DNA of 62,365 nucleotides from Candidatus Saccharimonadota bacterium. GTDB lineage: Bacteria; Patescibacteriota; Saccharimonadia; Saccharimonadales; Saccharimonadaceae. Location: NCBI GenBank assembly GCA_016290315.1, contig JAEETK010000002.1, positions 1-62,365 of the forward strand, given 5' to 3'. Below are positions 7,045 to 14,781 of this stretch, one piece after another. Position 1 is the stretch's first letter. Every line of letters begins with the position of its first letter. The position numbers were made by a program, and so were the translations under genes. The notes under the pieces were generated by a model. The model was not told the origin of the DNA and did no database searches. It worked only from the letters and a program-made list of their open reading frames with translations.

Positions 7045-8490
7045 ATGCCAAAACAAAAAAATATCAACTTTAAACGGAGGCTGATAGTCGCAGGTTTGTC
7101 AGCGTTGACACTCGCGGTGTTGGCGCCGGCAGCATCTACATATGCATGGGGGCCGGATCGTCCAACCTATACGATGAAGAAACCGGCAGACCATCCGACT
7201 TTCAACTCTATTACCGATAATAACGTTATCGGTGACGAGCGCGACTTCGTACGTGTGACCGAGGTGGGCGGTAACGGCAAGTACGTAAACGAGCTCAAGA
7301 TTACGCCAGGTAAGACCTACGAAGTCTATATCTTCTACCACAACAATGCGGCTTCAAACTTGAATGGTAGTGGTAAGGGTCTTGCTAATAAAGTAAAAGT
7401 TCAGAGCAAATTCCCATCGAAGGTTAACTCTTCTAGCAAGGGCACGATTAGTGCAACAATTTCTGCAGAGGATTCAACGCCAAAGTCGGTGTGGGACGAA
7501 GCTTACTTTACGACGGATTCAAAAGAGGACGTTGAGCTGAGATATCTTCCAGCAACGGCAATCATAAAGAACCAAGGTAAGCTAAACGGTACGGTTTTGA
7601 GCACAGAATTGTTCACTACGGGTGACTACATTGGCTACAATAGCCTAAGTGGTGTATTGCCTGGTTGTGAGGAGTTCTCTGGCCATATTGTATACCGCCT
7701 ACGCGCGGAACAGGCTAGCTCTTCAGTAGCAAAAACAGCTTCTTTGGATGGAAAGAACTTCTTCCAAGATGTAACTGCAAAACCTGGTGACACGGTAACT
7801 TATAAGATCACCTTCAAGAACACGGGTTCGAAAGATTTAACTAACGTAACTTTCCGCGATAAACTTCCTACGGGCGTTACTTTGGTTCCTGGGAGTGTCA
7901 AATTATACGATGATGGAACCAAGAAGACTGTAACCTTGTCGGATGCGGTAGTCGCAAACGGCGTTAATACCGGTTTGTTTGGTATTAATGTTACTGGTAC
8001 TTTGACCTATCAAGTAAAGGTTAATGACGATATCGTTAAAAATGGTAGCTGTGGCACGAATAGCTTTAAGAATATTATTAATGCCACAACCGACCAGACT
8101 GGTACTAAGACTGCAACTTCAACTATTAAGGTTGAAAAGACTTGCGAAGAGCCAGATCCATGTAAGAATGAAGACGGTTCTATCAAGCCTGAGTGCTGCG
8201 ATAAAGAAGAATACAAAGATGCTCCTGAATGCGAAGAGCCAGATCCATGTAAGAATGAAGACGGTTCTATTAAACAAGAATGTTGTGACCAACCTGAATA
8301 TAAGGATTTGCCACAATGTAAAGAAGAACCAAAACAGGTTCCAGAATTACCAAATACTGGCCCTGGCGAAATAGCTTTGGCGGTAGTAGCTGCAGTCTGT
8401 GTAATTACTGGTGTTAGCTATTGGTATCGTAGCCAAAAAGAAGTTGCCGAGGTTCAAAAAGGAATCAAAGGCAACGGTGGCAAAAAATAA
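7045..8490 (+). CDS. LPNTG surface protein with DUF11-type domain and Cys-rich repeats
   Basis: 481 aa. It has an N-terminal signal peptide with a basic start, a hydrophobic core and a likely cut after 'STYA' (residue 34). A beta-rich domain follows, then a DUF11-like module ('AKPGDTVTYKITFKNTGSKDLTNVTFRDKLP') near residues 250-290. Two copies of a Cys-rich segment (DPCKNEDGSIK, ECCD) are encoded by an exact 41-base repeat. A sorting signal LPNTG lies at residues 435-439 with a membrane segment after it. The tail after the membrane segment is about 20 residues long and basic. Sortase should attach it to the wall; the sortase at 46644 is a candidate partner. Confidence 0.9.
   Translation: MPKQKNINFKRRLIVAGLSALTLAVLAPAASTYAWGPDRPTYTMKKPADHPTFNSITDNNVIGDERDFVRVTEVGGNGKYVNELKITPGKTYEVYIFYHNNAASNLNGSGKGLANKVKVQSKFPSKVNSSSKGTISATISAEDSTPKSVWDEAYFTTDSKEDVELRYLPATAIIKNQGKLNGTVLSTELFTTGDYIGYNSLSGVLPGCEEFSGHIVYRLRAEQASSSVAKTASLDGKNFFQDVTAKPGDTVTYKITFKNTGSKDLTNVTFRDKLPTGVTLVPGSVKLYDDGTKKTVTLSDAVVANGVNTGLFGINVTGTLTYQVKVNDDIVKNGSCGTNSFKNIINATTDQTGTKTATSTIKVEKTCEEPDPCKNEDGSIKPECCDKEEYKDAPECEEPDPCKNEDGSIKQECCDQPEYKDLPQCKEEPKQVPELPNTGPGEIALAVVAAVCVITGVSYWYRSQKEVAEVQKGIKGNGGKK
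8143..8270 (+). repeat. 41-bp exact direct repeat inside the LPNTG gene
   Basis: Bases 8143-8183 and 8230-8270 are identical and 87 bases apart, encoding two copies of a Cys-containing segment (CEEPDPCKNEDGS). This is a recent internal duplication. Confidence 0.9.
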
Positions 8491-8527
8491 AAGATTGTAA
8501 TTAGCTCCTTTATACATCTTTATAAAA

Positions 8528-8563
8528 AATAGACGCTAGTCCGGGTATGCTAGCGTCTATTTT
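8528..8563 (+). terminator. Terminator after the LPNTG gene
   Basis: Stem AATAGACGCTAG / CTAGCGTCTATT with a 10-base loop and a following T run. Confidence 0.88.
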
Positions 8564-8575
8564 GTGCTAGAGCTA

Positions 8576-8604
8576 TTGATTTATTTAGATATACATGGTA
8601 TAAT
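8576..8604 (+). promoter_or_regulatory. Promoter of the 8671 membrane gene
   Basis: TTGATT (8576-8581), 17-base spacer, TATAAT (8599-8604) with an extended TG. The 60-base leader can form the stem CAAGTGT / ACGCTTG at about 8613-8633. Confidence 0.85.
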
Positions 8605-8670
8605 ATACTAATCAAGTGTTTTTTGACGCTTGCGTAACTGTGGTTTAGGATCTGAGAGAAGGGTGGTAAA

Positions 8671-9048
8671 ATGATAAAAGAATTATTTACACCGAAATAT
8701 GCTCCATGCATACTTGCTGTGAACGTACTGTTCTTAGCGGGTTGCCTTTGCCTCGTTCATGATTGCTTCAGGAAGTATATCCCGAGCCAGTTCGAGAAGT
8801 GTAAGAAACATCGCAAGATGCGCGATATACTCCGCTTGGCGGTGTCTCTGGTAGGCACGATTATGCTAATAGTCGCGTGCCTTGACTATAGCTTCTTTAT
8901 CGGCATTGCGGTACATCTTTTGGGCTTTGGAGACTCTATTGCTTACGCCCTCTGGGATGGTGGCTTTGCGGCTACTGTGACTGCCTGCATTGTTGGCTGG
9001 CATAAGCGGACAACGAAGACGACGGAAAGCTATGCTCGCGATCGATAA
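8671..9048 (+). CDS. Small polytopic membrane protein, unknown
   Basis: 125 aa with three to four hydrophobic helices (about 12-30, 52-70, 74-92, 97-110) and a basic loop between the first two ('FEKCKKHRKMRD'). There are several cysteines in the first helix. The gene stands alone between terminators, with its own strong promoter and a GAAGGGTGG ribosome site. I do not recognise the family; the isolated setting and consensus promoter resemble the orphan genes at 28929 and 52119. Confidence 0.65.
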   Translation: MIKELFTPKYAPCILAVNVLFLAGCLCLVHDCFRKYIPSQFEKCKKHRKMRDILRLAVSLVGTIMLIVACLDYSFFIGIAVHLLGFGDSIAYALWDGGFAATVTACIVGWHKRTTKTTESYARDR

Positions 9049-9057
9049 CCTAAGCTT

Positions 9058-9080
9058 AGCGCCCCAGTAGGGCGCTTTTT
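9058..9080 (+). terminator. Terminator after the 8671 gene
   Basis: Stem AGCGCCC / GGGCGCT, loop CAGTA, five T. Confidence 0.9.
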
Positions 9081-9108
9081 CATGCACTGAACATTTTCGT
9101 GCTTAGGC

Positions 9109-9137
9109 TTGAAATATGGGGTAGTTTTTGATATAAT
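9109..9137 (+). promoter_or_regulatory. rplU promoter
   Basis: TTGAAA (9109-9114), 17-base spacer ending in TG-A, TATAAT (9132-9137). AAGGA lies upstream of the ATG. Confidence 0.88.
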
Positions 9138-9160
9138 AGCGCAAGTAATAAAGGAATTTT

Positions 9161-9472
9161 ATGAAAAAAGCAGTCATAAAGGTTGGCGGCAAGCAATACA
9201 TTGTCGCTGAAAAAGAGACCCTCCGTGTGGACCTCCTCCCGGAAGGAACTAAAGATCTCGCTTTAGATGCTTTGCTCGTAATTGACGGCGATAAGACCAC
9301 CGTTGGTGATCCGACCGTTAAGGGAGTAAAGGTGAAGGCGAAGGTCGTAGAAGCAAAGGTAGCTGGCGACAAAGTTCGCGTTATTCGCTATCACTCCAAG
9401 AAACGTGTTCATACTGAAACTGGACATCGCCAAAAATACTCAGAGATTGAAATCCAAAGTATTGGTAAATAA
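9161..9472 (+). CDS. rplU: 50S ribosomal protein bL21
   Basis: 103 aa, the normal bL21 length, with the signature 'KVGGKQYIV' at the start and 'YHSKKRVHTETGHRQKYSEIEI' at the end, which binds 23S rRNA. In most bacteria rplU is followed by rpmA. Here it is a single-gene unit between its own promoter and terminator, and rpmA lies 13 kb away on the opposite strand. Confidence 0.96.
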   Translation: MKKAVIKVGGKQYIVAEKETLRVDLLPEGTKDLALDALLVIDGDKTTVGDPTVKGVKVKAKVVEAKVAGDKVRVIRYHSKKRVHTETGHRQKYSEIEIQSIGK

Positions 9473-9480
9473 AAAAGAAA

Positions 9481-9509
9481 AATTCACCCCACAATTGGGT
9501 GAATTTTTT
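9481..9509 (+). terminator. rplU terminator
   Basis: Stem AATTCACCC / GGGTGAATT, loop CACAATT, T run. Confidence 0.9.
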
Positions 9510-9537
9510 GTGTTTTTTAAATGTTTTTGCTTATTTG

Positions 9538-9546
9538 TGATATCAT
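9538..9546 (+). promoter_or_regulatory. Extended -10 promoter of the TasA-like operon
   Basis: TG-A-TATCAT at 9538-9546 without a clear -35. A leader of about 45 bases leads to GGAGG and the ATG at 9597. Confidence 0.6.
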
Positions 9547-9596
9547 ATAAACATAACAGTAATGCCCCTGGAATGAGGGCTATAAGCGGAGGAAAA

Positions 9597-10169
9597 ATGA
9601 GCAAAAAGAAAAAGACGATGCTTGTTGCAGCGATTGTATTAGGTATTGCCGTATTAGGTTTGGCCGCAGGCGTATATGCGAAGTATGTTGCTTCGTTGAC
9701 GGCTGGAAATGGCGGTGTAGCAATTGCCAAATGGGCTTTTAGTGATGACAATTCGAATGCTACGGTAGCTTGTCCGTTGAACTACAATTCTAACACGCTG
9801 GTCGATAATAGGATTGCCCCTGGTACGAGCGGCACATGTACATTAGAGTTGTCTAACGAGAATAGTGAAGTAGGTGTCAAATATACACTCAAGGCTACGG
9901 GTGTTTCGGGCGTCCCTAGCAATTTGGTTCTGACGTATACCAATGATCAAAATCAAGTGGTTAATTTGACACAGGGTGCCACCGTAACTGGCACGATGGC
10001 GCCTGGTGAGACAGGAAAAACTTTTGTAGTTAACTGGGAGTGGCCATACTACACTAGCGATGCGGACGACATTGAAGATACGAACAATGGTATTGCTGGT
10101 GGCGAGAATGGCACCAAAATGGTATTAAATTTCTCGGTTTCTGGCGAGCAAGTTCAGCCATCTGTCTAA
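9597..10169 (+). CDS. SipW-dependent/TasA-camelysin-like secreted protein
   Basis: 190 aa from the ATG behind GGAGG; upstream in-frame codons run back into rplU and its terminator and are rejected. The signal peptide is KKKK plus a hydrophobic core, then 'AGVYAKYVASLTAGNGGVAIAKW'. This is typical of substrates of the SipW-type signal peptidase, which have the pattern 'aYaxfxd...' followed by '(V)AkW'. The mature domain has 'RIAPGTSGTCTLELSNENSEVGVKYTL' and a 'NWEWPYY' motif followed by an acidic loop, as in TasA/camelysin proteins that form biofilm fibres. It is the first gene of a four-gene operon. No SipW peptidase gene is in the window. Confidence 0.78.
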   Translation: MSKKKKTMLVAAIVLGIAVLGLAAGVYAKYVASLTAGNGGVAIAKWAFSDDNSNATVACPLNYNSNTLVDNRIAPGTSGTCTLELSNENSEVGVKYTLKATGVSGVPSNLVLTYTNDQNQVVNLTQGATVTGTMAPGETGKTFVVNWEWPYYTSDADDIEDTNNGIAGGENGTKMVLNFSVSGEQVQPSV

Positions 10170-10192
10170 TAGCGTTATATAGAACAAATAAA

Positions 10193-10257
10193 TGTGGAGA
10201 CTGTTTCAGTCCCCACACGGGTGATGAATAAATAATTTATTATCCATGTGAGGGCTG
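10193..10257 (+). other. Two mutually exclusive hairpins within the TasA-like operon
   Basis: Hairpin A: TGTGGAGACTG (10193-10203) pairs with CAGTCCCCACA (10207-10217). Hairpin B: the same CAGTCCC-CACA can instead pair with TGTG-A-GGGCTG (10247-10257) around an AT-rich inner stem (AATAAAT / ATTTATT). Both cannot form at once. There is no T run. It lies in the 107-base gap between the first and second genes, just before the GGAGGA of the second, so it could tune relative expression or RNA stability. Confidence 0.55.
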
Positions 10258-10276
10258 AAGAATAATAGAAGGAGGA

Positions 10277-11050
10277 ATGCGCGTGAAAGAAAGTAAAGAA
10301 AAGCGAAATATTCTACCAGTAGCGATAATTATATTATTGTTGTTGATGGTGTTTGTTTTGCTTTGGCTTCTTTTGAGACCGCAACCAGAACCGACTAAGA
10401 TTCCGACTGGTAACATTGATGTGTTCGATATTCGAATCGGATGTCTTTGTAAGGGTAAGAATAAAGATGACAAGACCGATGATGGCGGCGACGATGAGTG
10501 TGGCAATGATGCGGATGGCTTTTATCCAAACGTATCGCCTGGCGCGAATGGCCAAAAGAAAGACACGGAAAAGAAAATTAATGGCGATACTAATACGGAC
10601 GTAGATGACGCTGGGATTGTTTATGTGGACGACGACAACGGTTGGTATGTATATCAGAAGAATTTGGAGATATTTAACAATGCTGCTTTTGAGTATACAA
10701 ATAAGATTGCGCCGGGGGTATCAAATTCGTACGATTTTAAGGTTCACAATGAGACTAGCAATACAATTCGTTATAATATCGAGTTTGCTGAAGAATCTGA
10801 GTATGCGATTAACATGAAATATCGCCTAAAGAGAGCTGGGGCCTATGTGGTCGGCAGCGAGACGGAATGGGTAAACGCAAGCCAGCTTTTGACGGCGATG
10901 AAGCAGTTGGTTAATGATGGCGTAGACGCATATACCTTGGATTGGATGTGGCCGTATGAGGACGGGAAAGATGATCAAGATACGGAAGCTGGAAAGAACA
11001 TGGAGTCGGAATATTATTTAGGCATAAAGGTGAACTTCGAGGAAGTGTAG
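10277..11050 (+). CDS. TasA-like membrane-anchored protein, second gene of operon
   Basis: 257 aa. A short basic start, then a strong membrane helix at about residues 13-32 with no clear signal-peptidase site, so it may stay anchored. An acidic Asp-rich linker follows ('KDDKTDDGGDDE'), then a domain with 'EYTNKIAPGVSNSYDFKVHNETSNTIRYNIEF' and 'LDWMWPYEDGKDDQDTEAG'. These motifs are shared with the upstream gene (IAPG, WxWPY followed by an acidic loop), so the two are paralogous fibre-like domains. It may be the anchor or base subunit. Good GGAGGA ribosome site. Confidence 0.7.
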   Translation: MRVKESKEKRNILPVAIIILLLLMVFVLLWLLLRPQPEPTKIPTGNIDVFDIRIGCLCKGKNKDDKTDDGGDDECGNDADGFYPNVSPGANGQKKDTEKKINGDTNTDVDDAGIVYVDDDNGWYVYQKNLEIFNNAAFEYTNKIAPGVSNSYDFKVHNETSNTIRYNIEFAEESEYAINMKYRLKRAGAYVVGSETEWVNASQLLTAMKQLVNDGVDAYTLDWMWPYEDGKDDQDTEAGKNMESEYYLGIKVNFEEV

Positions 11051-11051
11051 A

Positions 11052-11543
11052 ATGACACAAAAGAAACACATGCGGATATGGCAAATCGTCTTGCTGGGCG
11101 CGATGGCGGCTTGTGCTTCGTTTGTTACGAGTGTTTGTGTTGCGAAGATGGTTGGTAGCCAAGTAGAGTTAGAGGCTGAAGCGAGACAGATAGCAAAATG
11201 GTCCGTGGCAATAACTGGTTGTTCTGACAATGGAGTCGATTTAGTGGCGGGCGGCGACATAAAGAACTGTTCTTTGAATGTGGCAAATAACTCAGAGGTG
11301 GCAAGTAGCTATGTGATTGAGGTGTCGAATATACCGAATGGTGTGAAGGTTGGTTTGGGCGCTAGTGGCGCTTTATTAACGCCACAGAATGGCACAGTTA
11401 GATTTACTGATACCGGCGGAACACTAGCTATGAATGATGATAGGGGCCATGTTTTGCGTTTTGGCGCAGATTTGGCAACCAACGTAATTAATGAGAATGA
11501 GATAACTGTAGGCGTATTGTTTGCGCAGGAGGAGCCGCGATGA
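11052..11543 (+). CDS. Small TasA-like secreted protein, third gene of operon
   Basis: 163 aa. The N-terminal hydrophobic helix (about residues 11-30) is followed by 'VELEAEARQIAKWSVAITGC', the SipW-substrate-like 'AKW' start of a beta domain. The rest is a beta-sandwich-like stretch ('DIKNCSLNVANNSEVASSYVIEVSNIPNGV'). It lacks the WPY motif of the other two. The ATG is 1 base after the upstream stop and its GAGGAAG lies in the upstream gene; its own TGA overlaps the next start. Probably a minor subunit of the same structure. Confidence 0.68.
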   Translation: MTQKKHMRIWQIVLLGAMAACASFVTSVCVAKMVGSQVELEAEARQIAKWSVAITGCSDNGVDLVAGGDIKNCSLNVANNSEVASSYVIEVSNIPNGVKVGLGASGALLTPQNGTVRFTDTGGTLAMNDDRGHVLRFGADLATNVINENEITVGVLFAQEEPR

Positions 11544-13513
11544 TGCGAAAGTGCATGAGAGTGCTTGCGATTATTGCAGTATCGGGTTTGCTGTTGAGCG
11601 TCTATGCGATTAATACGCGGGCAAAGTATGCATCTAGAGCCGAAAGCACGGTGCAACTTAGCGTCGTGAAGCCGCATTATACGGTTGCCTTTAATGCTAA
11701 TGGTGGTACTGGTACGATGAATGGTCAGGATTTCACTTACGACACGGCGCAAGCCTTGAATGCGAATAGTTTTACTCGAAGCGATTATCATTTTGTGGTC
11801 TGGAATACGGAGGCGGACGGCAGCGGCGACTCTTACGATGATGAGGAAGAGGTATTGAATTTATCGGAAACTGGTACGGGTACGATAACTCTATATGCGC
11901 AGTGGGAAGAAAATGCGATGCATACGGTATTTGAGCTTAATGGCGAATGTGTTTTTCATGGTTATGATATGCAACAGGGGACAGGGGAAGGCTATATTAC
12001 AGGAAATGGTTGCGAAGTTGGTGGCGTAAATTATGCAGACGGCACACATAAGTTTATAGATACCGGTGTACGGTTGTATGACCAGGATAATTACGAAAAA
12101 GACTACGAGATTGGTTTTACGATTGTTTCTTACGACCCAACTAAACAATACCTTGATCAGGCTATTGGCGACACGGCCAGTCAGGCGTCTTTTATGAATA
12201 CGAAGTTTGAAGATGCGGGAAGAAAATTCCCAGGTTTAGTAGTTCGTAAGAATGGCGACAAAATCGAAGTGACGCAGACCATAAAAGGCAATAAGCCAAC
12301 TCCTGGCCAAAATCCTGCTAGAACGACAACTAAAGTAACGGTCGCGAGAGTGGACGGAGTCGTGTATTATTCCTTTAACGATAATCCTTTTGTGATGTTG
12401 CAGGATATTAATGGAACGGCAGATTATTTTAATACTACAGTATGGTTTGGTGCAGCGGCTAAGTCTGACGGCGCGACTCCGATACGTTTCATAGATGCGA
12501 CTTTATCAAATATGTACGTTAAGATTGGCGAGACTGGCGTAAATAAGCATGTCGTCTCATTTGATGCGGGTGGAGTAACTAGTAATCCTGCGAACGTTAC
12601 GATTATCGGTACGAGAAAAATTGGCAATGCGTTACCGGTATTAGAGAATCAAAATGGGCATTTCTTCAAAGGTTGGTATACGGAAGAGAACGGCGGTGGC
12701 ACTTTAGTCACATCCGACATGGTAATTGATAATGATATGACTCTTTATGCCCTTTGGCGCGATAACGACAATGTTTGTAGCGTGGGGGCGACTATTAGCA
12801 ATTCACTTCAGGGATGTATTAATGCGGCGGGCGCATCTGATACGATAACGTTACTAGATAATGTGAGGGAGCATATTATTATCAATAGTGGAAAAGTTAT
12901 TACGATTGATCTTGGCGGTTATACGTTAGGGGATAATAATGTCGGCGCGGCGGTAGTTAAGAACAATGGTGATTTGAGGTTGATTAATGGTACGATTACT
13001 TCTTCGGTAGACTTTAGCGTTATCGATAACAATCCGGGCGCTAAGTTGTCGGTTGGGCAGGACTTAAGAATAATTGCAACTGGCACAAAACAGGCGATTT
13101 ATAACGATACTGCCGAGCTTCATATAACTGATAATGCGTATTTGAGTTCAGTTTCAACTATACGTCCTGCACTAGAGAATCATAGTAACGGTGGCAAAAT
13201 ATATGTTGAGGGTGGTACGATTATCTCTGTCAACCAGCAGGGAATAAACAATAAGGCTGGAACGCTAGCGATTGGCGTGGGGGATGGAACAATTAATGCC
13301 AATTCGCCAGTTATTCAAGGCGCGACTTATGGAATCACTACCGGCAATAATAATATCTCTATGTATGACGGCATTCTGAGGGGCGAAACAGGGGCAATTG
13401 ATAATCCTGGAAGAATTACCGCTACCGAGAGTGGAGCTACGGCGGTTGGTATAAACCCAGTAGTGACAGAGATTATTGATGGTACTACGTACAAAGTGCT
13501 CTATTACGAATAA
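11540..13513 (+). CDS. InlB-repeat and beta-helix secreted protein, fourth gene of operon
   Basis: 657 aa. The signal-like start 'VLAIIAVSGLLLSVYAINTRAKYASRAE' again resembles SipW-dependent substrates (AKYAS). It contains two InlB/Listeria-Bacteroides-type repeats (about residues 46-112 and 335-392: 'VAFNANGGTGTM', 'VSFDAGGV...GHFFKGWYTEENGGGTLV'). Between them is a lectin/LamG-like region. After about residue 400 there is a right-handed beta-helix-like series ('ITIDLGGYTLGDNN', 'GDLRLINGTITSS', 'GGKIYVEGGTI'). There is no sorting signal or C-terminal helix. It could be a tip adhesin of a TasA-like fibre. It overlaps the upstream gene by 4 bases with GGAGG upstream. Confidence 0.78.
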   Translation: MMRKCMRVLAIIAVSGLLLSVYAINTRAKYASRAESTVQLSVVKPHYTVAFNANGGTGTMNGQDFTYDTAQALNANSFTRSDYHFVVWNTEADGSGDSYDDEEEVLNLSETGTGTITLYAQWEENAMHTVFELNGECVFHGYDMQQGTGEGYITGNGCEVGGVNYADGTHKFIDTGVRLYDQDNYEKDYEIGFTIVSYDPTKQYLDQAIGDTASQASFMNTKFEDAGRKFPGLVVRKNGDKIEVTQTIKGNKPTPGQNPARTTTKVTVARVDGVVYYSFNDNPFVMLQDINGTADYFNTTVWFGAAAKSDGATPIRFIDATLSNMYVKIGETGVNKHVVSFDAGGVTSNPANVTIIGTRKIGNALPVLENQNGHFFKGWYTEENGGGTLVTSDMVIDNDMTLYALWRDNDNVCSVGATISNSLQGCINAAGASDTITLLDNVREHIIINSGKVITIDLGGYTLGDNNVGAAVVKNNGDLRLINGTITSSVDFSVIDNNPGAKLSVGQDLRIIATGTKQAIYNDTAELHITDNAYLSSVSTIRPALENHSNGGKIYVEGGTIISVNQQGINNKAGTLAIGVGDGTINANSPVIQGATYGITTGNNNISMYDGILRGETGAIDNPGRITATESGATAVGINPVVTEIIDGTTYKVLYYE

Positions 13514-13553
13514 TAATGATTTGGGCGTCCGTAAAGCGCTAATGGTGTGCTAT

Positions 13554-13559
13554 TATAAT
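13554..13559 (+). promoter_or_regulatory. -10 box of leaderless rseP
   Basis: TATAAT ends 7 bases before the ATG at 13567, so transcription should start at or next to the A of ATG. No Shine-Dalgarno is present. Confidence 0.7.
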
Positions 13560-13566
13560 TGTTAGT

Positions 13567-14781
13567 ATGAGTGTGGTAATTGGAATAATAATCGGTATAT
13601 TTATGTTAATGTTCCTCGTGACAGCGCACGAGTTTGGACATTTTATTGCAGCAAGGCGTAACGGAGTTGAGGTTGAAGAGTTTGGTATTTGTTTTCCGCC
13701 GCGCGCAATTGCTTGGCGAAAGGTTGGCGGCAAGTGGCGCCGTCTCAAAAAGAGTGAATGGAGCAACCCGCCTGGGAAGGGTACGATAATATCGCTAAAC
13801 TTGTTGCCGATTGGTGGCTTTTGCCAAATGAAGGGTGAGAGCGATGCGGATACCGAAAAAGGTAGTTTTGGTGCGGCAAACTTTTGGGGGAAAACTAAGA
13901 TTCTGTTCGCTGGTGTTGTGATGAACTGGGCGGTAGCTTTTGTATTGCTAACGGTTCTAGCATGGATTGGTATGCCACATTTCTTGGATGGACAATTCAT
14001 GATTGAAAATGATGTTAAAGTGATCGTAGATGAGCCAGTGAAAATTGGTGAAGTTATAAAAGATAGCCCAGCGGAAAAGGCGGGGCTAAGGAGTGGTGAT
14101 TCGGTAATAGCGATGCGCGCTATCGATGACGGATCGGAGTCTGAAGAAATAGTAAAGACGGAAGATTTGCTAGAGTTCAATAAAAAACATGCAGGTGGTT
14201 ACGTATATATGAATTATGAGCGTGACGGTCATGAGATGTTGGCGGAAATAAAGTTAAATGATAGTAATGCAGATTATTTGCTTGGCGCGGGTATTTCGGG
14301 TAGCGTCAGATACATGAGCTCTTGGAGTGCGCCGATTGTTGGGTTGGGGACCACGGCGCAAATAACTGGGGAAACATTCAAAGGCGTAGGAATGTTGCTA
14401 TACAATTTAGTTAGTGGCGTAGTACAACAAATTAATCCGAATGCGGAAGTGCGCGAGAGTGGCGCTAAAGCAATTAAAAGCGCGGGCGATTCAGTAAGTG
14501 GGCCGGTAGGCATAATTGGTGTTTTGTTCCCAGCTTTTGCGGCGAGTGGTCTAAATAACTTAATGTTCTTGGTGGCCTTAATATCAATTTCGTTGGCATG
14601 TATGAATGTTTTGCCAATTCCGGCTCTAGATGGTGGAAGATGGTTATTGATTACGATTTATCGTTTGCGAAAGAAGAAATTGACTAAGGCGAAAGAAGAG
14701 AAGATTGTTGGGCGAGCTTTTATGGTGATTCTGATTTTAGCAGCTATCGTAACTGTAATTGATATTATAAGGTTGTTCTAA
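13567..14781 (+). CDS. rseP: RseP-like site-2 intramembrane metalloprotease (M50)
   Basis: 404 aa. The zinc site HEFGH is at residues 21-25 in the first membrane helix, and the second metal motif 'NVLPIPALDGGR' is near the C-terminus, as in RseP/RasP. Between them is a PDZ-like domain ('IGEVIKDSPAEKAGLRSGDSVIAM'). The 'GSFGAANFWGKTKILFAGVVMNWAVAF' helix is the second transmembrane region. Such proteases cut membrane-embedded anti-sigma factors or left-over signal peptides. It has no ribosome site and is predicted leaderless. Its stop overlaps the start of the CPBP gene (TAATG). Confidence 0.94.
   Translation: MSVVIGIIIGIFMLMFLVTAHEFGHFIAARRNGVEVEEFGICFPPRAIAWRKVGGKWRRLKKSEWSNPPGKGTIISLNLLPIGGFCQMKGESDADTEKGSFGAANFWGKTKILFAGVVMNWAVAFVLLTVLAWIGMPHFLDGQFMIENDVKVIVDEPVKIGEVIKDSPAEKAGLRSGDSVIAMRAIDDGSESEEIVKTEDLLEFNKKHAGGYVYMNYERDGHEMLAEIKLNDSNADYLLGAGISGSVRYMSSWSAPIVGLGTTAQITGETFKGVGMLLYNLVSGVVQQINPNAEVRESGAKAIKSAGDSVSGPVGIIGVLFPAFAASGLNNLMFLVALISISLACMNVLPIPALDGGRWLLITIYRLRKKKLTKAKEEKIVGRAFMVILILAAIVTVIDIIRLF

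Noticed and set aside
9405-9596. N-terminal extension of the first TasA-like gene back into rplU
   Set aside because: It would translate across the rplU end and terminator; the ATG at 9597 has GGAGG and starts a clean signal peptide.
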